Shown: positions 10,420-21,287 of the stretch, piece by piece | Layout of the letters: every line of letters starts with the position of its first letter | How positions within the stretch are numbered: position 1 is the stretch's first letter | NCBI GenBank assembly: GCA_016758965.1 | Contig: JAEPRB010000033.1 | Coordinates: 1-64,000 of the forward strand | DNA length: 64,000 nt | Reading direction: 5' to 3' | Origin: Circinella minor | Taxonomy: Eukaryota; Mucoromycota; Mucoromycetes; Mucorales; Lichtheimiaceae | The notes under the pieces: generated by a model | Told to the model about the DNA's origin: nothing | What the model saw: only the letters and a program-made list of their open reading frames with translations | The model's database searches: none | Program-made: the position numbers and the translations under genes

Positions 10420-11795
10420 TTATTCAGCTACTAAAGATTCAAATTCTTTTTGTAATCTATCTCCATGTCTTTTCATATTTTTTCCAATAAAAGTCAATCG
10501 ACTATCTCTTGCTTCATCTTGATCCCATGTTCTATCTTCAGTTATTATAATATCATCATCTGTCCCTTGAATAACAACTTTTTTATCACTATCAGTTACA
10601 GCTAATATACCCTTGATTCGATACAATGTATTATTCATGTGGCGTGCTTCTTGTCTTATAAAATCCAATACTTGATTCTTTTTCATTGGTTTGCCACTCA
10701 CTAACAACATTGTTTGTTCAATACTTGGATCATGTTGTTTATTGATGGATATTTTTTCTTTTTCTTCCTCTTTGGTTAATCGAATGCCAAACAAAGATTC
10801 AACAGGTATTTGAGCCAATGTTGTTTCAACCAACTTGGCCCTTGGATTATGTTGTTTCATAAACTTTGTCAATTTTATCAATTCTTCTTTAGAAACAAGA
10901 TCTGTCTTGTTTAATATGATACAATCTGTTGTTGTAATTTGTGCCAATGGTTCATTCTTATATTTATCTTGTTGTTCAGAAGCACTTTCCAAACGATTAA
11001 AAAAATGTTTGGCATCGACCAAAGTAATTATACCATCCACATAAAAGTTTTGTACAATTTCATCTGTTCCTTTACCATCAGCACCATATTGAATCATGTT
11101 TAAAATAGGACCTGGATCAGCTAATCCAGTTGATTCCAATATAACATGTTGAATTTTTTTATCTTCTTCTCTATTGACATATTCATTTTTGTTGGCTATC
11201 TCGACTAAAGCTGATATTAATTCACCAGAACTTGAACAACAGACACATCCCCTAAATATGGTAGTGTAGTGTTTGTGTGAGAGCTAGAAAACAAACTCCC
11301 CCTTCCTCCAGAATTATATATATATAAAATATTTCAAAACGAACCAACCAAATTCATAAAGACTTTGAATATCTTCAATTTTATCTTGATGTAAAATCTC
11401 ATTTTCCTTTTTTATATATATATTTTGTTATTAATATTACATTTTTATCCTCCTCTCTCAACTCTACTCAATAAACTTTTGTACGTATATTTATAATAAT
11501 AACTTACTATACCAAAAGCTGCTGCAAACTTTTTTAAAATAATTAATTGTCACGGTGTAAATAATATAAGAAAATAAATAACAATTTTGTCTTTATAATA
11601 CCTCATTTTCAATAACTGCAATTCGTTTTGGAATGTTTTTATTTGTTCTTGTCGCATCCAAAATTCTATTCAATAAAGTACTTTTTCCTGCACCTAAATA
11701 ACCCTTTTTTTAAAAGTTTTGTTACAACCCATCACTTTTTTTTTAAAAATTTTATATTTACGTACTGTCAAGATAGTAACTGGAACGCGTGGCAT
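10420..11795 (-). CDS. CobW/COG0523 family GTPase, ZNG1-type zinc metallochaperone
   Basis: Five exons: 11795-11766, 11703-11602, 11528-11508, 11406-11345, 11251-10420; 348 aa. Exon 1 encodes MPRVPVTILT and exon 2 opens with the Walker A motif GYLGAGKST. Exon 3 is a 21-bp microexon. The GCVCC zinc-binding motif spans the last junction, followed by ESTGLADPGP (switch/Walker B region), ILNKTDL (guanine specificity) and a CobW C-terminal domain near 250-348. ZNG1 proteins use GTP hydrolysis to deliver zinc to methionine aminopeptidase 1. The ZNG1 branch is inferred from the CxCC motif and the fungal context. Confidence 0.92.
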
Positions 11796-12529
11796 AATTT
11801 AAAAAAGTTGTTATATAATGTGTGGGAAAGAAAAGAAAACCACGGAAAAAAAAAATTGATATTTTACACTGATAAGGCTTCGTTCCGAATTGTTTTTCAA
11901 TTGGTGGTGGGGGGCCGTGCACTGTTTTTTTTTTATTATTATTATGCTCTACGTAATACGTAATATTTTCCTACAATTATATATCAAAAAGTTAGGAAAA
12001 AAAAAAGTTATATGATTTTTCAAAGTTATTATGCATGAACGGCACCGGAAAAACATAATAGTACATTATTTTTTTTTTAACATGAGTTGAAAATAAACCG
12101 ATACCTATGCCGCTTTTTCATAATAAATTATGTTTGCACCGAACCAATTAAGGAAATAATAAAAAAAAAAGGGGGGAGGGAGGGGTCTAATAATAATGAT
12201 TGTTGCTATGATGTTATTGAAGAAGAAGAAGAAGAAGAAAAGGAATCGGGTGAAAAAGTGTGAGTAATAATAATATTAACTCGATTCTTTTGATCATGCG
12301 GGAAAGGGACCGAAAAAAAAAAAAAAAAAAAAGCGGTTTTTTTTTCTCTCTCTCTCTCCTTTTCTTTCTTCTTTTTCCTTTATCATTTCATATTCCTTTC
12401 TTTTATATACAAAAAATAACAACCCACAGTTTATTATTCATAATTTTATTTTACCGAAAACTTTCCCTCTCCACTTTTTTTTCTAATCAAAGAATAAAAA
12501 AACCCTTTTCCTTCCCTTAATATCGTCTA

Positions 12530-12566
<37 letters not shown>

Positions 12567-12715
12567 CACGCGTTCGCGTAATATTTTTCCTATCTTTTTC
12601 TTTTTTGTAATTTATTATAAACTTCTTCTTCTCACCCACCGACTATCCGATTGTGCTTTATTTACTTGCTTTTTATTATCTCTCGAATAATAATAATTAT
12701 TATTATTTTTTTACA
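11796..12715. other. Divergent intergenic region, ZNG1 / Whi5-like
   Basis: 920 bp between a minus-strand and a plus-strand gene. It holds an imperfect inverted repeat (about 12031-12047 with 12108-12125), a G-rich block at 12171-12186, a GAA repeat near 12220-12240, a T run of about 33 at 12532-12564 and an MCB-type site just after it. The open frame at 12260-12520 is homopolymer-derived and rejected. Confidence 0.55.
12568..12581 (+). promoter_or_regulatory. MCB-type site ACGCGT followed by TTCGCGT
   Basis: ACGCGT at 12568-12573 overlaps TTCGCGTAA, about 140 bp upstream of the start of the Whi5/Nrm1-like gene. A second ACGCGT lies inside its intron near 12799. ACGCGT is the binding site of MBF (Mbp1/Swi6-type G1/S factors) in fungi. 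Use here is inference. Confidence 0.5.
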
Positions 12716-13493
12716 ATGTCGCAATCAGTAGAGGGATCTGACATTACAGAGGTTATTATTAATTTGTTTTAGTAAACGAAAGAAAAAAAAAAGTGCTTAT
12801 ACGCGTTCTCTCTCTTTTTATTTTTTTTTCTCACACACATACACATGTATATACATAAATATACCATACGATTATATATAGATGATGCATCGTCTTAAAA
12901 CAAGACTAGCACTTGCTAATTTTAAACGGCAATATGGATACGAAAAGTATGATTTACAAACACTCGAAATAAATCTTTTTCAAAGTACTGAACCACGAAG
13001 AAAAAAGAGTAAGAAAAAAGAGGATAATAATATTATTCCTAATTATTATCGTCGTTATTATCCTAATAATGAAGAGCAACAAGAAGTTTATGCAGACGAT
13101 AATAATAATTCTTCATTGTCACCACCGATAAGAGCGACGCGTAGTACTCCTTTATATAACATTCAAAGTCCTTTATCAGCTAAACGAAGTACATCTCCTA
13201 GATACCGTCACCAACAACAACAACAACAACATTATCAATCTATTAAAAAATCTTCATCTACATCAACTACTAATAGTACAACAACATTATTATCAACACC
13301 TTCATTATTATCAAAAGATCATTCAATAAATAATAGTAGTAATGAGACAGCTATATTATTTTCTTCAGATGAAGAAGATGCCGCAAATTTATTAGTTATG
13401 CTACATAATCATTCTCATTCACCTTCTACTACTACTACTACTACTGCTACTACTACTACTACAACAACAACACGATCTAGCATGCTTGCATAA
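12716..13493 (+). CDS. Whi5/Nrm1-like protein with GTB-type motif, otherwise low complexity
   Basis: Two exons, 12716-12751 and 12882-13493, give 215 aa. Exon 1 encodes MSQSVEGSDITE and joins in phase 0; the donor GTTATT is weak. Exon 2 begins MMHRLKTRLALANFKRQYGY, resembling the short GTB motif of the Whi5/Nrm1 family (pattern RLKxRLxLAxxK) that docks on SBF/MBF. The remainder is Ser/Thr/Asn/Gln-rich, with scattered SP sites and an acidic patch SSDEEDAANLL near residue 172. If correct, it is a repressor of G1/S transcription, and the upstream MCB boxes fit the known feedback on Nrm1. If exon 1 is wrong, translation starts at 12882. The family call rests on one motif. Confidence 0.6.
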
Positions 13494-14252
13494 AATTAAA
13501 ATTATGCTTATTCACTTGTTTAATTACGTACCCAACATCAGCATTTCACTCTTTTTTTTTTTTTTTTTTTTTTTTATCATAATAATTTTTGTATAGTAAA
13601 ACATGTTCAATTACACTGGTTTTTCTCCTTTTCTCTCCTTATCATTCTTTTCTTTTTGCATGATCTTTTTTCTTTTTTTTTTTTCACTTACTCACTCATT
13701 CACTTATCATTACTTTATATATCCTTAGTATATTTTCATGATATACAAAACAAACATATATACACTCTTTTGGCATTTTTCTTTATCAATTTTTTTTTAT
13801 TAATATTATTATTATATAATTGTAAGCAGTAATTATATAGCATGTAATGCGCATCCTATATTTATATGTGTGAATTTCCATGAATACCACGTGTTCAATG
13901 TCACAGGACTTTTTTTTTTTTTTCTCTGAAATAATATTTGATGACCTTATATAATACATAGAACGAGTTAAAATATCATACGTAGGTAATAATAAGTCAT
14001 GTTTTACTTACCTTCCCTTTTTTTCTTTATTATTTCCAAAAACAACAACAACAACAACAAAGTTATGTATAAAAAATGTAATCGTGATAAGCTTTTTTTT
14101 TGGGGGGGGAAGTGGAAGAAAAGGGAAGGGAAAGTATATCATGATTGAGTAGAAAATGGTTAACTGATTTGTAATGTACCTCTTTCTTTTTGTTCTTTCA
14201 CGCGTATTTGGATCATAATATCTTCTTCTTGTTCTTCTTGTTCTCCCATCAA

Positions 14253-14340
14253 CCCCCCCCCCTTGATATTACTTTGCATCATTATTTATATATTTTTTAA
14301 ACTGTATAAGATCAACATTATCAATATCAAGGGGGGGGGG
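14253..14340. repeat. Perfect 18-bp inverted repeat with C10/G10 ends
   Basis: The left arm at 14253-14270 (ten C then TTGATATT) is exactly complementary to the right arm at 14323-14340 (AATATCAA then ten G), with a 52-base loop. It could form a stable hairpin or be the terminal repeats of a tiny element. Confidence 0.8.
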
Positions 14341-14685
14341 GAACATAGAGAAGGAGTTTATTATAGTGGTATAAGGAGACGAGAAGGGGTAGGTAGGTTG
14401 ATGGGAATAAACCAAAAAATCAAAAACCAAAATACGCGTTTTTTTGTTATTACTATTACATTTTCTATACATAATAAAGATAATTATTATGTACTATTAA
14501 CATATTTTATATATACGAAAAAGAATAACAAAATTCCATCAATAATGGAGTATAATGCATTTCTACGTATGTTGCTGCAGAATATGTTACACATAACAAC
14601 ATATAACACTAAAAGCAAATTGTGTACCCTTTAAAAACAAATAAACAAACAAGGGCGTTCCATCATTCATCAAAAAGATCGTCAA

Positions 14686-14689
<4 letters not shown>

Positions 14690-14738
<49 letters not shown>

Positions 14739-14743
14739 TTTTC
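14690..14743 (+). promoter_or_regulatory. (CT)n tract followed by T run in promoter
   Basis: About twenty CT dinucleotides followed by a T run of about 13, ending roughly 90 bp upstream of the ATG at 14834. Pyrimidine tracts are common just upstream of fungal start sites. A regulatory role is inference. Confidence 0.5.
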
Positions 14744-14833
14744 ATTTACATTTTCATTTTATTTGTATAAGTCTTCCTCTACTACGGATTTCTTTTAATT
14801 ATAAATATAAATTTTTAAAAAGAGAAAAAAAAA

Positions 14834-16088
14834 ATGCCTGTTCCAGGAGCACAAGAACCAGTTCTTGACTTTTCTGATCCTTATAATGTTAAAGAAACTG
14901 CACTTTTTTCATTCAATCCACTTGTTTATCTTTATTTTATGTTATCCTTTTTATTAGTTCCTTATCCAATTTATCAATTAGTTGCTAAACGATATAATTG
15001 GGAAACAAATAACAAAACTATGGCAAGACATTATAGTGATTTATTACTTGGTTTATCTTATGGTACTCTTTTATTTGTATTTGGAAATTATACAAGAGCT
15101 TTTAGTTGGATCACTGTGGTTGCTTTTTATCCATCCTTATTTGGTTATGCCTTAATTGCTGAATTACCTTTTACAAAAACGTAAAGTATATATATATATA
15201 ATTAAAAGAGATAACAGTTATATGATATATTTATACGCGTCTTTTTTTTTTTTCTTATTGTAGATCATTACCAAATATTAAAAATTGGCCATTTGGTATG
15301 TGGGTTGTATTCTTGACAGCCGTGGCGTAAGTTTGATTTTTATTATTATTACTTGTTATTATTATTTCTTTACACTAAAAATATATATATTTATACTTAT
15401 AGAATTATTCTTGCATTTGCAGCTTTTCATATTTATTGGGCTGCTACACTTGCACTTCCATTTGTCATTTATTATGTTTGTTCTTTATTGGTTCCTATCT
15501 TTTTATTTACTATTTCTATTGCATTAATCAAGGAAAATAATAAAAATTGGACTCGTACTTTTATTCACGGATATCGAGTTCGATGGGCCACTTCTCGTCA
15601 TCCTGGATCTTCTATGAATAAAAAAAAGACAAGTGATGAAGAAGAACAACAAGATGAAGCAGCTGTAAATCCAGAATCATCTACTTCCGTAGATCCAGTT
15701 ACACAACATCAACCTATCGTACCTGAGTTATATAATCCTTATACTCGTACACTTAGTTTACATTTACATCATTGGCAAATTTTTTATGTTTTAGCTTATT
15801 TTACGAGGTTTTTATTTATTTATTTATTTATTATTATTTTAAATCATTCAATAATCAAATAGTTATTAACTTTTTTTTTTTTTTTTTTTTTACTTTAGAT
15901 TTACACATCCAGTATCTCAAGTAGGTGCAGGAATTGTACTTGCTTGTTACATGGAAGGTATTTGTGCATGTAAGTAATCAAAGGGCGGGATGGAGGTTTG
16001 GCGGAGGTAATAAACTTTTTGTACTACTATTTCTAACAACATTTAATGCATGATTATAGATGGTTATGATCAACTTTTAAACGATTAA
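14834..16088 (+). CDS. Multi-pass membrane protein, function unknown
   Basis: Five exons: 14834-15180, 15264-15326, 15403-15807, 15899-15969, 16060-16088; 304 aa, all phases consistent. Hydrophobic segments are visible near residues 28-47, 68-82, 88-108, 122-142, 147-172 and 250-290. A hydrophilic loop near 190-230 is rich in Glu/Gln/Lys and contains the stretch SDEEEQQDE. Toward the C-terminus is HLHHWQIFYVL followed by ARFTHP-like and GAGIVLACYMEGI sequence, which looks conserved in style. I do not recognise the family. A Golgi/ER or other endomembrane protein is plausible but unproven. Confidence 0.8.
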
Positions 16089-16499
16089 AAAGTCATTACT
16101 CTCCGCCGTCTTGCATTTTTTTTTTTTTTTTAGTTTGAAAACACATATACACTTTTAATTATTACTCTTATTATTTTACTTGCTATATTATTTAAATATT
16201 GTTATTGATTATTTCTTCTATATTATTATTACGTATTAAAAAAAAATTGTCTTTATATCCACTATAATATATACATTATAATATTAATATGTGTAAAAAT
16301 GTTAAAATTAAAAAAAGAAACATATATTCTCACATGTGTTACGTATTTTTTAGTTTGTACAATTGAGAAATATGGTCCGATTTTCACTTAACATTCTATT
16401 TACTTTTCACTATATATACTCACTCGTTAATAACTGAAAAGAAGATATCATGATGTATGTTACACAAAAATATAAGCGATGCTTACCAAGTTCAAACTT

Positions 16500-17200
16500 T
16501 TGTGAGCTTTCCGAATTATTGGTTGACTGACTTGCTTGTTCCAGTTTCTTGAGAACTTGGGAAACTTTCTTGAGTCTTTAATGCTTCGACTTCATGGTTT
16601 TGTAACACGATTTTCTGGTTCACATCAACAAGTTTTCTTTAGTATTTTGAACATAATACGTGTATGTCCTGTCTGAGTCTTTTCCACGAAAATAAATACC
16701 TTTAGGATTTCTTTTTCGATGTTTAAACATATAACTTCCTATAGGTACTTCCTATTTTTATGATCACCAACCTATAGATTGATTTAATGAGCGACACTCA
16801 GAACTAGTTCCAGGGGAAAAGGTCGGTGCTTTCCATTCTTTAATATTACCTTGTAGTTCTTGCCTAACCGTGTTGCTTCTTTCATAAACCTTTTTTTTCC
16901 AAATACTCTCCAAATCTTCAATGCTTTTTTTCGACTTATGCCACAATGTAAAATCGTTTTCATGTTGTTTCACGAACTGATTAAATCTAGGCACTTTCCT
17001 GGTGGTAATAAAACGAGCTAGCTCTGTAACAACGTTAATATATTTTATTCTTCCTCAGCGGCTTAAAGAAGTTACATACCTAAAGCTCCAGGTATACTTG
17101 AGTTGGTTTTGCCCATTGCCTTGGAAACGAAGAATTGGGCTTGCATATCATGTGTATGGGTAGCCAAAAAAGAGGAGAAGATTGTAATATCCACCCAATA
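16500..17200 (-). pseudogene. Decayed spliced gene of unknown family
   Basis: On the minus strand a frame containing THDMQAQFFVSKAMGK ends at 17080 with a GTATGT donor, and an ACAG acceptor at 17024-17025 continues it as ELARFITTRKVPRFNQFV through to a stop at 16764. Further coding-like pieces follow in other frames (HRKRNPKGIYFRGKDS near 16690-16720; NQKIVLQNHEVEALK near 16590-16630). The splice junction keeps the phase, so this was once a real gene, now frameshifted. The family is not recognised. Confidence 0.4.
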
Positions 17201-19919
17201 AGAATTCACCATTCTTATATAATTACCAAGAAATACGGTTATTAGAAATAAAACAAAGTGATTATTAATGAATTTTGTCCCGTTGATAACTCTTTTGTTT
17301 CATAATAGTAATAATAATAACATACCCATTATGCCACATATACATTGAAGATACATAATGGCTATTAGAGGAGGGACATAATATTTTGAATAAAGGAGTG
17401 TATATCAGTATTTGTTTGTTTTTTAGGGTGCCAACAACACTATTCTTACCATATAATAAACTGTGGAGGAGATGATTAGGTTCCCCCGTCATATTATATC
17501 CAGGGAGGGTGAAGTCACTACTAGAGTAGGACCTGTGGCTACCGCCCTATATAGCCCGCACATCATGTATTGTTCAATTCCCCAGATGTAGTGGGAATGT
17601 TTTATTTCATCTTAAGGTGGTCCAGAAGCCTGCAAATAGGTCCGAATAGTGGAATCACGTAGCTTAATGGCTGCACAGAAGCTACTATTTAAAAGGCGTC
17701 TACACTTTGAAACGAATGAAGCTGTACAGCAACACAACCTTTGCTAACAACATCCGTTTCTACACATATGAAATAGGTGCAACGAGCATAGCCGGTGGTT
17801 TCTCGGTTTTGCATACCTTATTAGTTCTTTCACATGGTCGCTCCTGCAGATCAGAATGTTTTATGTTTGGATCGTTTGCTGGAAGGCAATAAACAAGCCG
17901 AGGAGGGTGAAAAACAAGAAACAATAATACCTCTATGTATTGCCAAGCTGAGGGATTTGGAGTACCACAAATCAGCGGCTCCACCCTGTATAAACGAGAA
18001 CAAGCTGATTCCCAGGAAATGAAATCCTTCTTGAACTAGAAAAGCCAAACCAAACCAGAAAAAGACCAAATCAAAGTGCAGAATAACTTCTCATCGGCAT
18101 CAACACGATTCTATAAAAGTGTCGATTGATTGGAGTGTTAGTATGCTGTTATGACTACATCATTAATAGAAACTTTCTTTCAAAACAAAATTAGATTAGT
18201 AATAAACTTACCAAACAGATCCATTTAAATGGTATGCAAAGTCTTGATATTGATATGTGCCACACGTCTAAGTTTGTTTTAAATAATAATAATATTCAGA
18301 TTTGTTAGTAATATGCTCTCCCAATAATTAGTAACAACCACTAATTTATTTCTCGGCCTTTATTATTAGCTATAGAAACAATTCATCCTGAAGAAAGGTT
18401 TCTAATTACGCACGTTCCTGATCTTGATCTTGACACAGACAAGTCCATGTTTTGAAATATATAAAATTAAATAAAAAATTATCTTCGTTAATAATAAGCT
18501 CATAATATCATAAATAACTATCCATCATTTTTAATAAACTACCTTGGCAGTAATGATTAACTTTTGAAACCATTCATACTTGCTTTATTTGAGACACTCA
18601 ATGAATAGATTATGTCACTAAAAAAAAAAGTTGAAAGTGAATGGAATGTTTGTGCTGGCCTCATTTCGTACCTTATGAAAAGGTATTTATTATTATAGCT
18701 TCTCATAATACATACCACATAAGACGCGATTCAGGAGAACACGCGACATTACCAAATAGTGGATCATTGTAATAATATACTACATTTGTTTTCCTTTGAA
18801 AGGAAGAACACTCTTTTGAAATTAGTTTAACAAAAAAGATCCCTAATTGCAAATGGGGATACCTCTACTTCATTTAGCCAGAAAATATATAAAAGAAACA
18901 ATACTTTTAGATTTTTTTTTAAAAAAAAAAATAGCAACAAGCAATCAGAAATTACCATTAATAGTGGTAGAATCTAAGAGTGTAGAAAAGGAGAGAAAAA
19001 GTGCTTTAAGCTACATATACAAAGTAAATGAAAAAAAAAAAAACTAAAGGGGGCCCATGCCACAACAGGCAGTTGACGGTAAGAAATAATTCTTACTACA
19101 GCAGCTGCAGCACACAATGCATAAATACATTTCATTTCCCGATCCCCTACGTATAGAAAAAATTAGCTGATATCCCTTCAGCCTTCACATAATAATCTTC
19201 AATACTCTTATCAAGAACATCTTCCACTTTCAAAATCATTTTTTATGTACGCAAAAAAAGAATTAACTCTAACAATTATATTATGGAAACTTTTTTACCC
19301 ATATTTGCTCCATCTATCAAAGTATAAAAATGAAACAGCCATCCGAACGACATCTTGTTGCTATATGCCATTTAATCAGCGCAGGTTACCTCTTCTTTTC
19401 TCTTTTATTGTTTTACTCCTTTAAAATTATACCTGAAGGGGAAAATACTTAAATATTACTAACCTCTTGACCCTTTTTAATTTTTACTACTGAGAATTCA
19501 AGAAGCAAGAAGACAAGGAGAATTATGGACGAATGATGAAACTGATGTTTTGATTTCTTGCAGACCTACGTAGAGGATATCCTTACATCATACCAGCTCT
19601 TTTATTAGGAAGATTGGTTTTCTTCTTGCTCCTCCACATACTATCGAATTAAAAATAATATTTAATTTAAAAAGAATCAACCATTCTGTATATACGTTGC
19701 CTTAAAAATTTGACGTATACCATATGTACACAAACGGTGAGACAATTTATGTGAGAGCGATTGAAATATAATAAATCCGAGTGATTCCGAGTCTATATTA
19801 ATTTATGACCATGTGAATATTATGTTATTTGAATAATTCCTTGCAATAGTATCTCTTCTATCATTTTTATTGTTAGTAGAATATACGTTATTATTATTAT
19901 TATTATTAAACATTTATGA

Positions 19920-21287
19920 TACCGCCATCGTGAAATGCGTATGCGATATTTCGGAGCACATCGTAGTGCCTTGGAAATGTTAGCCAACTTGCTAATTGGT
20001 GTGAAAGAACAAAACGATGTATGTATATTATACAGCCACAACTTCCGCCTCAACTCCCTACCTTTTTCAGATATTCAAAAAAAAAGAACGTAAAAATCAT
20101 CGACGAGCAGTTCGTCGAGAACGACGACGACAACCTGGATATGTGCCACCCTTACCAACCATTGTTGCTCATGGTGACGGTAGGATTAGACCAAGTATGA
20201 GAGGTTATGAACCTACTCAAGTAGAAGTAGTATGTGACCATTTATATACATTAAAGCATCATATCATACAAATTCAGGATTTTAATAACTTTTCAAACAC
20301 TTTTTCTTTATTACATAGACATTTCGTATAGTGTTGGCACGTCAGACTTCAGTTATATTAACTAACGAGTCTTATATAAGTATTATGTGTTCTGTATGTC
20401 ATAATCGTACTTTTTTTTTTATGGAGGTGAGTAGCCTCAGTAATAAATATTTTATTAGCAGCTCCGGGTACCACAGGCAGTGGTGGACTGTGTGCGTAAC
20501 AGGGGAGACAAGATTACAATGGAAAGAACAATATATAGATATATATTCAATGTGGACGTCTAGCATAATCGTACTGTATCTTTGGTTCATCAAAGTCAGG
20601 ATGATCCAGATAGAGATATGTGGATATGTACAAATCATCAGTAAGATAAATCATTAATTATCTTTCTTTTTATTCAAGCGAGAAACTAACTCTATTTCTT
20701 CTTAAAATATAGAAAACAAAAAATAAGAAGAACTACTGGAAATAACAGAAAGGGAAGAAAGATACTTTGGTGCTGTGATGAAGAAAATAATCCATTAACA
20801 CATACATCACAATGTTCTGATCGTGTGCGTGCTGGCTTGTACGTATCGTTTCCAACTTGATGATTTTTGAAAAGAAAAATTACGCTACTATTGCAAATTT
20901 TAGAAACTAAATTGTCATACTTTCTCTTCTTTTTTTAAAATAATAATAATAATACATATAGCTGGTTATAGACGTAATGTATATCCATATCGATGATGTC
21001 GATATTGTGAACGAGGAATTGACGAGATTGGTGAAAATGTATTAGGTCGTGTAATAGATAGGGATCTTAACGCTGCAAATAATATTGGACGAGTATTTAC
21101 AGCTTATATCAATAGCAATAGTGATCCTGACTCAAGGCCATTATACCTTCGACGTCTTGCTAATCAAAAGCAACATATTGATGCACAAGTGCAAGAAGAA
21201 GAACTTGTTCGAGAAGAAATTGCGAGTGAAGAAGAATATATACTGGAAGGATTACGTGAAGGACAAGGAGCACAAGGTGGTGAATAA
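19920..21287 (+). pseudogene. Fanzor (eukaryotic TnpB-like RNA-guided nuclease) remnant
   Basis: Only the C-terminal half is recognisable. The pieces are: 19920-20018 (RHREMRMRYFGAHRSALEML), GTATGT donor; 20071 to about 20254, with IVAHGDGRIRPSMRGYEP, the conserved G-D-G segment of TnpB/Fanzor proteins; 20319-20426, with SYISIMCSVCHNRT, the first half of the zinc ribbon where the usual TS is IS; a weaker piece near 20715-20838; and 20962-21287 with CRYC, the second zinc-ribbon half, then VIDRDLNAANNIG, the RuvC-III motif with its Asp. An in-frame TGA at 20994-20996 lies between the ribbon halves, and the N-terminal half with the first RuvC Asp was not found. It is therefore a pseudogene. The tail is acidic and ends at 21285-21287. 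Confidence 0.75.

Larger units (their letters stand above)
13494..14833. other. Intergenic region with hairpin and (CT)n tract
   Basis: 1.34 kb without a credible gene. It holds T-rich tracts, a CACGTG box near 13889, a C10/G10-armed inverted repeat (annotated separately) and a (CT)n run before the next gene. The 123-codon frame at 14263 lies across the hairpin and has no family signal. Confidence 0.55.

Noticed and set aside
14263..14634. 123-codon plus-strand frame
   Set aside because: Crosses the C10/G10 inverted repeat, has biased composition and no homologous pattern.
17707..18022. Overlapping plus-strand frames in a GC-richer patch
   Set aside because: Two short frames in different phases, with no family signal. 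Possibly an old insertion, but not supportable as a gene.
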